Source: JARFQW01 sp963842955
GTDB lineage: Bacteria > Pseudomonadota > Gammaproteobacteria > Steroidobacterales > XN24
Length of the DNA stretch: 64,000 nt
Direction: 5' to 3'
Assembly (NCBI GenBank): GCA_963842955.1
Contig: CAWJIJ010000009.1
Span: 496,001 to 560,000, forward strand
Part shown: positions 33,106 to 41,076 of the stretch, one piece after another
How the letters are laid out: every line of letters begins with the position of its first letter
Numbering within the stretch: the stretch's first letter is position 1
Made by a program: the position numbers and the translations under genes
Notes under the pieces: model-generated
Database searches by the model: none
What the model saw: only the letters and a program-made list of their open reading frames with translations
Told to the model about the DNA's origin: nothing

Positions 33106-34659
33106 ATGACGAGAGCCTCCGCACGGGGCGTGGGCCACGTCCTGGTCGTGGGCGCCGGGGTCGGGGGCCTGGCGGCGGCACTGGACCTGGTGTCCAGCGG
33201 GCTCAGGGTGACCGTTCTGGAACGGCAGGGAGTGCCCGGCGGCAAGATGCGGGAACTGACGGTGAACGGGCGGGGTATCGATTCCGGCCCCACCGTCCTG
33301 ACGATGCGGCACGTGTTCGACGAGCTATTTTGCGCCGCCGGCTTCCGCCTCGAGGATCGCCTCACTCTATCCCGCTCCGATATCCTTGCACGGCACTCGT
33401 GGCTGGACGGGAGTCGTTTCGATCTCTACGCCGACCCGGAACGAAGCGCTGCCGGCATTGAGGCGCTGGCCGGGCCACGGGATGCTGCGGGCTATATCGC
33501 CTTCGCCCGGGAGACCGAGAAACTCTTTACGCTTCTGGATGCCACCTTTATGCGCCGGGAACGCCCGGGGCTCGTCGGGCTGGCTCGCGCGCTGGGCGTC
33601 GGTGGTCTTCGGGGGCTTTGGTCCAGTCAGCCCTTTAGCTCTCTCTGGACGATGGCAGGCCGATACTTCGAGGATCCGCGGCTCAGGCAGTTGTTCGGCC
33701 GCTATGCGACCTATTGCGGCTCGTCGCCGTTCGCCGCGCCGGCGACGCTGATGCTGATCGCCCATGCGGAGCGGTCCGGCGTGTGGTGCGTGCAGGGTGG
33801 TATGCAGCGCCTGGCTGAGGCCCTGGCGGACGCCGCGACTGAATCAGGCGCCGAGATACGGTACGAGACCCCCGTCGAGCGCATCGTCGTTAGGCGCGGC
33901 CAGACCCGAGGCGTGATGCTCGAGCAAGACGAGTTCATCGCAGCCGACGCGGTCGTGTTCAATGGCGACGTTCAGGCTCTGGGTCGCGGACTCCTCGGCG
34001 ACGGCGTGCGGCGCGCCGCCCCGCGGCCCTTTGCCGGACCCCGGTCGCTGTCGGCGCTGACCTGGAGCGCGGTCACCCCAGCCTCGGGTTTTCCTCTCGC
34101 CTACCATACGGTGCTCTTCGGCAGAGACTATGCGAAGGAGTTTCGCGAACTGTTCACCGAACAACTCATGCCCCAATCGCCCACCATTTATATCTGCAGT
34201 CAGGATCTCGGACCGGGCACGTCATCCCCGCGGGATGGCGAGGGCCGTCGATTCGTGCTGGTGAATGCACCGCCGAGGAACTTGAGCGACCGGGAGCGGG
34301 ACGCCGCGCGGAGGCGTGTCTCAGACCACCTTGCGGCCCATGGCGTCCATCTTGACCTGTGTGATCCCGCTACCCGGGAAACCGGTCCTGAAGATTTCGA
34401 CCGCCTGTTCCCCGGCAGTGACGGTGCGCTCTACGGCTGGCCCACCCATGGCTGGTCCGGGTCGTTTCGACGGCACGGATCGCGGTCGCGGATACCGGGG
34501 CTCTATCTGGCCGGAGGCAGTGTTCATCCCGGACCGGGCATCCCGATGGTGGCAATCTCCGGTCGCCTGGCCGCCGCCAGTGTCCGCCAGGACCTTGTCG
34601 GAGACCTGTCCGCTTCGGGACGGGCTCAGCCGCCTGGTGCAGGATCGGGCACGACTTGA
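33106..34659 (+). CDS. crtD: Carotenoid 3,4-desaturase CrtD
   Basis: FAD-dependent desaturase acting on 1-hydroxy or methoxy carotenoids in the spirilloxanthin branch. It has 517 residues. The dinucleotide fold is VVGAGVGGLAAALDLVSSG at about 14-32, followed by ERQGVPGGKM. The C-terminal FAD-binding block GLYLAGGSVHPGPGIPMVAISGRLAA is intact. Assigned CrtD rather than CrtI because the facing gene is the clear CrtI and because the DSGPTVLTMRHVFDELF block is CrtD-like. Its end overlaps the end of crtI by 34 bases. Confidence 0.9.
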   Translation: MTRASARGVGHVLVVGAGVGGLAAALDLVSSGLRVTVLERQGVPGGKMRELTVNGRGIDSGPTVLTMRHVFDELFCAAGFRLEDRLTLSRSDILARHSWLDGSRFDLYADPERSAAGIEALAGPRDAAGYIAFARETEKLFTLLDATFMRRERPGLVGLARALGVGGLRGLWSSQPFSSLWTMAGRYFEDPRLRQLFGRYATYCGSSPFAAPATLMLIAHAERSGVWCVQGGMQRLAEALADAATESGAEIRYETPVERIVVRRGQTRGVMLEQDEFIAADAVVFNGDVQALGRGLLGDGVRRAAPRPFAGPRSLSALTWSAVTPASGFPLAYHTVLFGRDYAKEFRELFTEQLMPQSPTIYICSQDLGPGTSSPRDGEGRRFVLVNAPPRNLSDRERDAARRRVSDHLAAHGVHLDLCDPATRETGPEDFDRLFPGSDGALYGWPTHGWSGSFRRHGSRSRIPGLYLAGGSVHPGPGIPMVAISGRLAAASVRQDLVGDLSASGRAQPPGAGSGTT

Positions 34660-36116
34660 TCGAGCACCTTCGCCGATGAGATTACGCCGGGCATGCCGGC
34701 GCCGGGATGGGTGCCCGCGCCGACAATGTAAAGGCCCTCGATATCTTCGCTGCGATTGTGGGGCCTGAACCAGGCGGTCTGGGTCAATACCGGCTCCAGT
34801 CCGAAAGCCGCGCCCTTCACTGAGAACAGACGATCCCGGAAATCCACGGGCGTCAGCAGCCGGGACGTGGCGATGTTCGCGCCCAGGTCCGGAAGTACCG
34901 TATCGGCAAGGTGGCGTTCGATGGCCTGGCGGTAGGCCTCCGCGCGGCCTTCCCAGTCAGTATCTCCGTCGAGGTTGGGTACCGGCGACAAGACATAGAA
35001 TGCATCGCAGCCCGGAGGCGCAAGGGACGGATCCGTTGCAGTGGGACGATGCAGATAAAGGCTGAAGTCGTCGGCGAGGGTCTTGTGATCGAAGATGTCC
35101 TTGAGCAGTTCCCTGTACCGGGGACCCAGCATGATCATGTGATGCGGAACGTCCGGATACTGGCGGCGGGTTCCGAAATACCAGACAAACAGGCTCATCG
35201 AGTAACGAGCCCTGGCCAGCTTCCTGTTGGTCCAGCGGCGGCGTGCGTGCTCGGGCACGAGGTAGCGGTACGTCGCCGCGGAATCTGCATTGGAAACGAT
35301 GACGTCGGCAGCCAGGGTCTCACCGGTGTCCAGTTCGACGCCCACGGCCCGCCGGCCCTGGACCTGAATCTGTCGCACGGTCTTGTTGCATTGAACCTTG
35401 CCTCCCTGGCCCTCGATCAGGTCCACGAGCCCGGTCACGATCCGGCCTGTCCCTCCCATGGCGAAGTGCACGCCGTGCTTGCGTTCCAGCTGTCCGATCA
35501 GGGCATAAACCGCGGTGGCCGTAAACGGGTTTCCGCCGATGAGCAGCGGATGAAAACTGAAGACCATACGAAGCCTGGGGTCTTTGATATATCGTTTCAC
35601 CAGGCCGTAGACGGAAAGATAGAACTGGGCCTTGATCAGGCTGGGCAGGGCGCTCAACATCTTCGAGACGCGGTCAAAGGAAACGTAAAGCAGCTGGTCG
35701 AAGCCGACATCGTAAAGGGCGGCGCTGGCCTTCAGGAGGCGTTCGTAGCCGGCCACGTCATCGGGATTGAAGCGCGCAATCTCCGCCCGCATGGCGTCGT
35801 CGTCGCCGCTGTAGTCGAAATGGGAGCCGTCGTCGAAACGGATGCGGTAGAACGGGGACAACGCGCGCAGGTCAATGTGTTCGGACATGGACCGCCCGCA
35901 AAGCGCCCACAACTCCTCGAGCAGAAAAGGTGCCGTGACGATCGTCGGTCCGGCGTCAAAAACAAACCCGTCCTGTTCGTAGACGTAGGCCCGGCCGCCC
36001 GGCTTGTCCAGTTTCTCCAGTACGGTGACCCTGTAGCCCCGTGCACCGAGCCGTACGGCCGCCGCCAGGCCACCGAATCCGCTGCCGATGACGATCGCGT
36101 GAGATTGATTGCTCAT
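34626..36116 (-). CDS. crtI: Phytoene desaturase CrtI
   Basis: FAD enzyme converting phytoene to neurosporene or lycopene. It has 496 residues. The N-terminal fold VIGSGFGGLAAAVRLGARG is at about 10-28, followed by EKLDKPGGRAYVYEQDGFVF and DAGPTIVTAPFLLEELW. The C-terminal GLYIVGAGTHPGAGMPGVISSAK is typical of bacterial CrtI. It is convergent with crtD and the last gene of the PGC on this side. Number of desaturation steps cannot be read from sequence. Confidence 0.95.
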   Translation of the reverse strand: MSNQSHAIVIGSGFGGLAAAVRLGARGYRVTVLEKLDKPGGRAYVYEQDGFVFDAGPTIVTAPFLLEELWALCGRSMSEHIDLRALSPFYRIRFDDGSHFDYSGDDDAMRAEIARFNPDDVAGYERLLKASAALYDVGFDQLLYVSFDRVSKMLSALPSLIKAQFYLSVYGLVKRYIKDPRLRMVFSFHPLLIGGNPFTATAVYALIGQLERKHGVHFAMGGTGRIVTGLVDLIEGQGGKVQCNKTVRQIQVQGRRAVGVELDTGETLAADVIVSNADSAATYRYLVPEHARRRWTNRKLARARYSMSLFVWYFGTRRQYPDVPHHMIMLGPRYRELLKDIFDHKTLADDFSLYLHRPTATDPSLAPPGCDAFYVLSPVPNLDGDTDWEGRAEAYRQAIERHLADTVLPDLGANIATSRLLTPVDFRDRLFSVKGAAFGLEPVLTQTAWFRPHNRSEDIEGLYIVGAGTHPGAGMPGVISSAKVLDQVVPDPAPGG

Positions 36117-36395
36117 TGGCCCCGGGTGTTCCTTGAGTTCAGGTCTACGGGCGTTAGCGCCAACGCCGGCGGATAGTATAAGTGGGCAAGGTAAGACCGA
36201 GAACGCAGATGCCCCGAGGGGAGACTCCGGGAAGTCCCGCTAGAGCAAGCCGGTCGGCTCTCGGGCGCTCCTGAGATTTCGTCGCAGCACCAACCCGGGC
36301 TCGTTTATGGGCCTGGGCCGCGGCGCCGGGATGGTCTCGCGAACTGCGGCCGGCCATATGCGGGTCCAGCTCGGCCTGTTGCCCGGGCCCGGAAC
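36117..36395 (-). promoter_or_regulatory. crtI upstream region
   Basis: No convincing gene lies in these 279 bases. On the minus strand a TATACT -10-like hexamer occurs at 36180-36175, with only a poor -35 (TTCTCG) 17 bases before it. A perfect six-pair hairpin GGCGTT-N6-AACGCC (36150-36167) would lie in the crtI leader. I see no TGT-N12-ACA site here, unlike the crtE and bchC promoters. Confidence 0.35.
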
Positions 36396-37286
36396 TCATC
36401 CGGGCGGGTCGGCAAGAAACGCGCAGTAGGCCTGGAAGAAGGCATCGGGCTGCTCGAAATGGGGAAGGGCGCCGGAATCGAAGGCCTGGATTCGCCAGTT
36501 ATTCCTCTGCCGAGTCCATTGCGCCTCGCTGAAGTCGCGAAAGTCTCCGCGGGTCCCGTGGGGCAGCCATACCGGTAGCGTCACGCTCTCGTAGACGCTG
36601 CGAATATCCTTGCTAAACAATCGACCGGAGAGAAAAGCGTAAGGTGCGTGCTCGGCACCGGGCTGGTGGGTGGTGAGATCATCATAGGCGGCGAGATCCT
36701 GGTCGATCCCGTCCGAGCCCCAGGTTCGCTTCAGAAAGTAACGAATGCTCCGTGGGCTGACGAGCAGCCGATAGAGGGGTTTTCGCCAGGCGGGAAACGT
36801 CAGGACGCCGTGCAAAAGGGGAAGCTCCCGGGTTTCTCCCGGCGCCTCGCGCAACGCATCGGAGCCTGCGCGAAATCCTGTCGGGGTGACGAGCGCAAGC
36901 GTGCGAAAGGAGGCGGGCGACTGGGTGGCGGCCCGGGCGAGGAACTCCGAGGACAGGGACAGGGCCAGGGCATCCACCGGAATCGCGCCGATGTCCGCTT
37001 CTATTGCCCCTAGAATGTCATGCACGGCATCCACGTAGAGGTCGACGTCATACCGGCGAGGCGAACGGTCGGAGCAGCCGAAGCCCGGCAGGTCCGGGGC
37101 GTAAACTCGCCGGCTGCCACGGTAGTGCTCGAAGACCGGCTTGATCTCGTAGGCGGAACCCGCTGCGTTGATACTGTGGATCAGCAGCATGGGCGGCCCT
37201 TCCCCGGCAACGTAGTAACCCAGGCGCCCGGCACGGCCATTGACCGTTTTCTGCTCCGCGTCCAGAGCCCTCGGGAGATCCTTCAT
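36396..37286 (-). CDS. Alpha/beta hydrolase, unknown substrate
   Basis: Alpha/beta-fold hydrolase of 296 residues from ATG 37286; upstream GTG 37409 or ATG 37328 would lengthen it, and none has a strong Shine-Dalgarno. The oxyanion block is MLLIHSINAAGSAYEIKPVF, in a subfamily where HSINAA replaces HGxxxS. The expected nucleophile elbow reads DALALSLSSEFLARAA, so the usual G-x-S-x-G glycines are replaced. It sits behind crtI in the same direction with 279 bases between. A role in photosynthesis is possible only by position. What it cleaves is unknown. Confidence 0.75.
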   Translation of the reverse strand: MKDLPRALDAEQKTVNGRAGRLGYYVAGEGPPMLLIHSINAAGSAYEIKPVFEHYRGSRRVYAPDLPGFGCSDRSPRRYDVDLYVDAVHDILGAIEADIGAIPVDALALSLSSEFLARAATQSPASFRTLALVTPTGFRAGSDALREAPGETRELPLLHGVLTFPAWRKPLYRLLVSPRSIRYFLKRTWGSDGIDQDLAAYDDLTTHQPGAEHAPYAFLSGRLFSKDIRSVYESVTLPVWLPHGTRGDFRDFSEAQWTRQRNNWRIQAFDSGALPHFEQPDAFFQAYCAFLADPPG

Positions 37287-37604
37287 CGCACGCGAGGTCC
37301 CTGGGGCTCTGCCATCGGCTTCCCGCATGCCGGCAGTGAATGACCTGCGCGCCGGGGACGGGGACTGGCACGTCGCCGTGAAGCTTCCCGGGCCGCGTCC
37401 CGTGGACACTGCAGATGCTGCATAGGGGCTAGTCGTATGGAGAAGGCAGGTTCAACTCTATCATGGAGGTGAAACTCGCCGGACCTGCTGGCACCGGAAT
37501 ACGGTCCTCCGGGGCGGCCGAATGCACATCAGCGTCATCGCGGGACGGGGATTTCGCTAGAATGCCGTCTTGCCGGGCAACCCGCCCAAAGAAAGGAAGG
37601 CCTC

Positions 37605-38438
37605 GTGGCCAAGAAGAATAAGCGCGTCCGGGGGAAGAAAAAGGGGCCGACCCTGGCTGAACGAGCCGACCGGCATCGTCTTTACGAAGCCTCGGTTCAG
37701 AACGTCGAACACGAAGTCGAATTCATCAAGAGCACCTTCAAGGAGCTGACCGGGCGCCAGGCCCTGAGCTTCCGAGAGGATTTCTGCGGCACCGGCGCGG
37801 CCGCGTGCGAGTGGGTAAAACTCAATCGCCGTCATCATGCGGTCGGCGTCGATCTTGACCCCGAGGTTCTGTCATGGGGCCGGACGCATCACGTGGATGC
37901 GCTGGATAAGGCAGCCCGCAAGCGCGTTCAGCTCGTCGAGGCCAATGTTCTCGATGCGGGAGACGAGCCCTTCGATGTCGTCGGCGCGTTCAACTTCAGC
38001 TATTGGATTTTCCGGCACCGGGAGGACCTTCTTCGCTACTTCCGGCGGGTCCGAAACAGCCTTGTCGACGACGGGGTGTTTTTTCTCGACCATTTCGGCG
38101 GCTCTGATGCCATGCTGGAATGCAAGGAGAAGACCCGGATCGACGGGTTTACGTACGTGTGGGACCAGGCCAGCTATGAGCCGGTCACCGGCGACTACGT
38201 TTGCAATATCCACTTCCTGTTTCCCGACGGGTCAAAGCTCAAGAACGCGTTCAGCTATCACTGGCGGCTCTGGACCCTGCCCGAGGTGATGGACCTGCTT
38301 TACGAGGCCGGATTTCGGGACGTGACGGTGTATTGGGAAACGGAGGATGAGGGCGGAGAGCCCAGCGGGGAATACGAACCGGTGGAAGCCGGCGAGAACG
38401 ATCCCGCCTTCGTGGTTTACCTGTCGGCACGGCCCTGA
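37605..38438 (+). CDS. Class I SAM-dependent methyltransferase, unknown substrate
   Basis: Methyltransferase of 277 residues starting at GTG 37605 with AAAGGAAGG upstream. The first 15 residues are very basic (AKKNKRVRGKKKG). Motif I reads FREDFCGTGAAACEWVKLN with acidic strand-2 end GVDLDPE, followed by VVGAFNFSYWIFRHREDLLRYF. The C-terminal part is acidic. It stands divergent from the hydrolase and upstream of the cyclase gene. Substrate cannot be told; it resembles small-molecule methyltransferases more than rRNA enzymes. Confidence 0.8.
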   Translation: MAKKNKRVRGKKKGPTLAERADRHRLYEASVQNVEHEVEFIKSTFKELTGRQALSFREDFCGTGAAACEWVKLNRRHHAVGVDLDPEVLSWGRTHHVDALDKAARKRVQLVEANVLDAGDEPFDVVGAFNFSYWIFRHREDLLRYFRRVRNSLVDDGVFFLDHFGGSDAMLECKEKTRIDGFTYVWDQASYEPVTGDYVCNIHFLFPDGSKLKNAFSYHWRLWTLPEVMDLLYEAGFRDVTVYWETEDEGGEPSGEYEPVEAGENDPAFVVYLSARP

Positions 38439-38529
38439 TGTGCATCCCATCTCGAAATGCCGCATACAAGTTGTTGAATCCCCGATATGCTCCGATTATG
38501 CTCGGCTCGATGAACATTCCGCCGTATTC

Positions 38530-39435
38530 ATGAATAACGACTCCGAACTTGCCGTTCTTTTTGCCGACGTCGTCGGCAGCACCGAACTCTACGAGGCTCT
38601 GGGCGACCTGAAGGCCAGGGACACCGTAGCGGACTGTATTACGGTGATGCGCCAGGCAACCGAAGAGCATAGTGGCCGGGTCATCAAGACCATTGGCGAC
38701 GAGATCATGGCGACGTTTCCGCGAGCCGACGATGCGCTTAACGCGGCACGGGAAATGCAGGCCGCGATCAGCCAGGGCGAGGCGGTATCCGTGGAAGGGG
38801 CGCCCCTGGCCATTCGAATCGGCTGTGACTTCGGGCCGGTGGTCGAGGAAGAGCGGGACGTGTTCGGCTCCACCGTGCATACCGCCAATCGCATGACCAG
38901 CCAGGCAAAGGCCTCGCAGATTCTGACGACCTCCAACATCGTGGCTCACCTCGGTCCGGAGTGGCGGCGGTCGGTGCGCCAGATCGACCTTGCTCCCATC
39001 AAGGGCAAGCGCGGGGATGTGGCGATGTTCGAGGCCCTCTGGCAGTCCGAAGATATCACCAGCATGCTGCCGACGATCAACTGGGAAAGCCGGCAGCCCA
39101 AGGCTCGGGGGCGGATGCGCCTGACGTATCAGGGAACGGAGGTCGTGGTCGGTCCCGAACAGGCCCAGGTCACCCTCGGCCGCTCCGATGACAATGAACT
39201 CGTCATCAAGGGCAACCTGATTTCCCGGCTGCATTCTCGCGTGGAGATGTCCCGGGACAAGTTCATGCTCGTGGACCAGTCCACCAACGGGACCTACGTC
39301 GTGACCAACACTGGGGCCGAACTGTTCGTTCGCCGGGATAGCGTACAGCTCACGGGCGAAGGGGTGATCGGTCTGGGTCGTGTCGTTCAGCCCGGGTCGG
39401 ACCAGGCCATCCACTTCATCCTGGAAGACAAGTAG
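38530..39435 (+). CDS. Class III adenylate/guanylate cyclase with C-terminal FHA domain
   Basis: Protein of 301 residues from ATG 38530. Residues about 5-165 are a class III cyclase domain: metal Asp D13 in LFADVVGST and second metal site in IKTIGDEIMATF. The block that is normally VNxAxR reads VHTANR, so the transition-state Asn is His. Residues about 200-300 are an FHA domain with LGRSDDNELVI, ISRLHSRVEM and DQSTNGTYV, which bind phosphothreonine. The protein has no membrane helix. It probably links Ser/Thr phosphorylation to a cyclic nucleotide signal, if active. A conserved small protein gene follows. Confidence 0.88.
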   Translation: MNNDSELAVLFADVVGSTELYEALGDLKARDTVADCITVMRQATEEHSGRVIKTIGDEIMATFPRADDALNAAREMQAAISQGEAVSVEGAPLAIRIGCDFGPVVEEERDVFGSTVHTANRMTSQAKASQILTTSNIVAHLGPEWRRSVRQIDLAPIKGKRGDVAMFEALWQSEDITSMLPTINWESRQPKARGRMRLTYQGTEVVVGPEQAQVTLGRSDDNELVIKGNLISRLHSRVEMSRDKFMLVDQSTNGTYVVTNTGAELFVRRDSVQLTGEGVIGLGRVVQPGSDQAIHFILEDK

Positions 39436-39471
39436 TCCGCCGCGTCCCGCGCGTCATTCCGGGAGGAAGTC

Positions 39472-39768
39472 GTGAAAATCCGCCTGGAAATCGATCTTGA
39501 GCCCCACGAGCTGCACCAGCTCGTAGGCATCTCCTACCTCGGTAACTTGCAGGAGGACGCGGTCAGGCATATCGCTGGACGCCTGCGGGACGGGGTAGAC
39601 CCACGCCGATTGCTGAAAGACGTCGTTCCCGCTGGACTGTTGTCCTTGCTGTCACCGGGCGAGTGGCGGGAATTGGTAATGGGCGCTCTCGGAACCGAGG
39701 AGGCCGCCGAGATTGAGAAGAAGCCTTCCAAACCCGTACGTAAAAAACGTAGCGCGCGGGCCAAATAA
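39472..39768 (+). CDS. Small conserved-type protein with basic tail
   Basis: Protein of 98 residues starting at GTG 39472 behind GGGAGGAAG. The first 75 residues (MKIRLEIDLEPHELHQLVG and on) look like a folded alpha/beta domain, similar in layout to DUF6489-type proteins, but I cannot confirm that. The last 20 residues are Lys/Arg-rich (KKPSKPVRKKRSARAK), like the tail of the facing phasin. It may bind nucleic acid or granule surfaces; function unknown. Confidence 0.65.
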   Translation: MKIRLEIDLEPHELHQLVGISYLGNLQEDAVRHIAGRLRDGVDPRRLLKDVVPAGLLSLLSPGEWRELVMGALGTEEAAEIEKKPSKPVRKKRSARAK

Positions 39769-39771
39769 AAA

Positions 39772-39793
39772 CAGGCCCTCAAAAGAGGGCCTG
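39772..39793 (-). terminator. Rho-independent terminator of the phasin gene
   Basis: Perfect nine-pair stem CAGGCCCTC/GAGGGCCTG with a four-base loop. Read leftward it is followed by TTTTTATTT, so it ends the phasin transcript about 30 bases after its stop. On the plus strand no T-run follows. Confidence 0.9.
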
Positions 39794-39823
39794 CTGGTAG
39801 GTCAAAGACTCGGCCGGCGCCTT

Positions 39824-40426
39824 TCAGGCAGCCTTCCGGCTCGTCGCTTTCTTACGGCTGGCCGGGGCCTTGCGCGAGGCAGCCTTCCGAACCGGGGCCT
39901 TCTTGGCGGTGGCCTTACGAGCGACCGGCTTCTTGCGCGTGGCCGGCTTGCGTGCCACGGCGCGGGCTTTCGCCTTCACCTTGGCGGTCTTCGGCGCACC
40001 GGCGACGGTCTGCTTGACCACGCCGGACAGCTCATCACCGGTATCCCTGACGACTTCGAGGGTCCGGCGAGCGTGGGCGATGGCCATGGCGCGCGTTGTC
40101 GGCATCGCCTTGATCTGGCCCTTCACGAAGGCTTCAAAGCTGCTGGCATTCGCCGCCATCTGCAGGCGATGCGCACCGCCGTCAACGAGTTCTTCCAGGC
40201 CGGTCAACTGAACTTTCAGCAGCTTCTCCAGGCTCTTGTGGGAGATGGCGTTCAGCTTCAGGCCGGTGCTGCCGATCTGGCGCACCGGGGCTTTCGTGCG
40301 CGAGATAGCGCCCGCGGTGTCAAGAACGAAGGCGCGAACCCGCGCGACAGCGTCATGCCGAATGCGCTGGGATTCCAGCTTCAGGTTCTCGGCGATCTTC
40401 TCAATCTTGGCAATCATGTTTGTCAT
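39824..40426 (-). CDS. Phasin with histone-H1-like Lys/Ala tail
   Basis: Polyhydroxyalkanoate granule-associated protein of 200 residues. Residues 1 to about 125 are a helical phasin-type domain (MTNMIAKIEKIAENLKLES, then SLEKLLKVQLTGLEELVDGG). Residues about 140-200 are made of Ala/Lys/Arg repeats (KPATRKKPVARKATAKKAPV) like PhaF of pseudomonads, which also touches DNA. That architecture suggests it tethers storage granules to the nucleoid. It has its own promoter and terminator, so it is a single-gene unit. No other PHA gene is in the window. Confidence 0.85.
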   Translation of the reverse strand: MTNMIAKIEKIAENLKLESQRIRHDAVARVRAFVLDTAGAISRTKAPVRQIGSTGLKLNAISHKSLEKLLKVQLTGLEELVDGGAHRLQMAANASSFEAFVKGQIKAMPTTRAMAIAHARRTLEVVRDTGDELSGVVKQTVAGAPKTAKVKAKARAVARKPATRKKPVARKATAKKAPVRKAASRKAPASRKKATSRKAA

Positions 40427-40450
40427 TCCGTAGTGAGGACAACGAAGGTG

Positions 40451-40506
40451 TGCTGCAGTGCAAGATGCTGCAATGCACAATATAGTCCCCGCGGCTGGAA
40501 AGTCAA
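40451..40506 (-). promoter_or_regulatory. Phasin promoter with tandem PhaR-like operator
   Basis: Read leftward: -35 TTGACT (plus 40506-40501), 16-base spacer, -10 TATATT (plus 40484-40479). Right after the -10 come two tandem 15-base copies, TGCTGCAGTGCAAGA (40451-40465) and TGCTGCAATGCACAA (40466-40480), each with a TGCAxTGCA palindrome. TGCA-rich sites of this type are bound by the PHA repressor PhaR in other proteobacteria, so autoregulation by granule load is likely. PhaR itself is not in the window. Confidence 0.65.
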
Positions 40507-40542
40507 GGGTTCCGGGCTTTCCGGCTTCGGTGTGAGCTCCGC

Positions 40543-41049
40543 ATGCCCGGAGTGATTTCCCCAATCGGAGTCCCGCCGATGCTTCTTGTGCTGGCTGCCT
40601 TGGGGGGATTATTGATTCCGGGGCCGGCCCGGGCTGGCGAGGATATCGCGACGCGGCTGGAAGTGGAGTCGCTGATTTCGCTGGGCGAGGGTCGGGATCG
40701 CTGGATGATTCCGCCCGGTGGCCATGCATCGACGGACAAGTTCCTGTGTACCGTGCAGTTCGATGCAGGTCCCGCAGGAATCGATCGTAATGAAGTGGAG
40801 ATCGTTCAGGCCATACCTCAGGGACTGGCCTATGTCCCGGGCACGGCAACCGGCCCGGGTACCCGGATCGAGTTGTCGGTGGACGACGCCGCGTCGTTCT
40901 TGCCCGTGGGCGACCTGGATGAACAGGCCGCCGCGGTCACGCACATCCGCTGGGTGTTGACCGGACCGCTGGCCCCCGGGCTGCGGGGGCGGGTGAGTTT
41001 TCGCGTGGAACTCGAGCGAAGTCCTTCCCCGAGCGTCGCGAATCAGTAA
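40543..41049 (+). CDS. Secreted protein with DUF11-like fold
   Basis: Protein of 168 residues. A signal peptide runs to about residue 31 (MLLVLAALGGLLIPGPARA); an internal ATG at 40579 is an alternative start. The mature part has a block YVPGTATGPGTRIELSVDD that is typical of the conserved-repeat (DUF11) beta-sandwich proteins, with one repeat only. It probably stays in the periplasm or on the surface. It lies just before mrcB, 27 bases away. Function unknown. Confidence 0.7.
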   Translation: MPGVISPIGVPPMLLVLAALGGLLIPGPARAGEDIATRLEVESLISLGEGRDRWMIPPGGHASTDKFLCTVQFDAGPAGIDRNEVEIVQAIPQGLAYVPGTATGPGTRIELSVDDAASFLPVGDLDEQAAAVTHIRWVLTGPLAPGLRGRVSFRVELERSPSPSVANQ

Positions 41050-41076
41050 GAATCGCGGGCTTTCACCCGGGAACCC

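Noticed and set aside
36154..36399. Leftward 81-codon frame upstream of crtI
   Set aside because: No similarity seen, composition like non-coding DNA, and it covers the likely crtI promoter.
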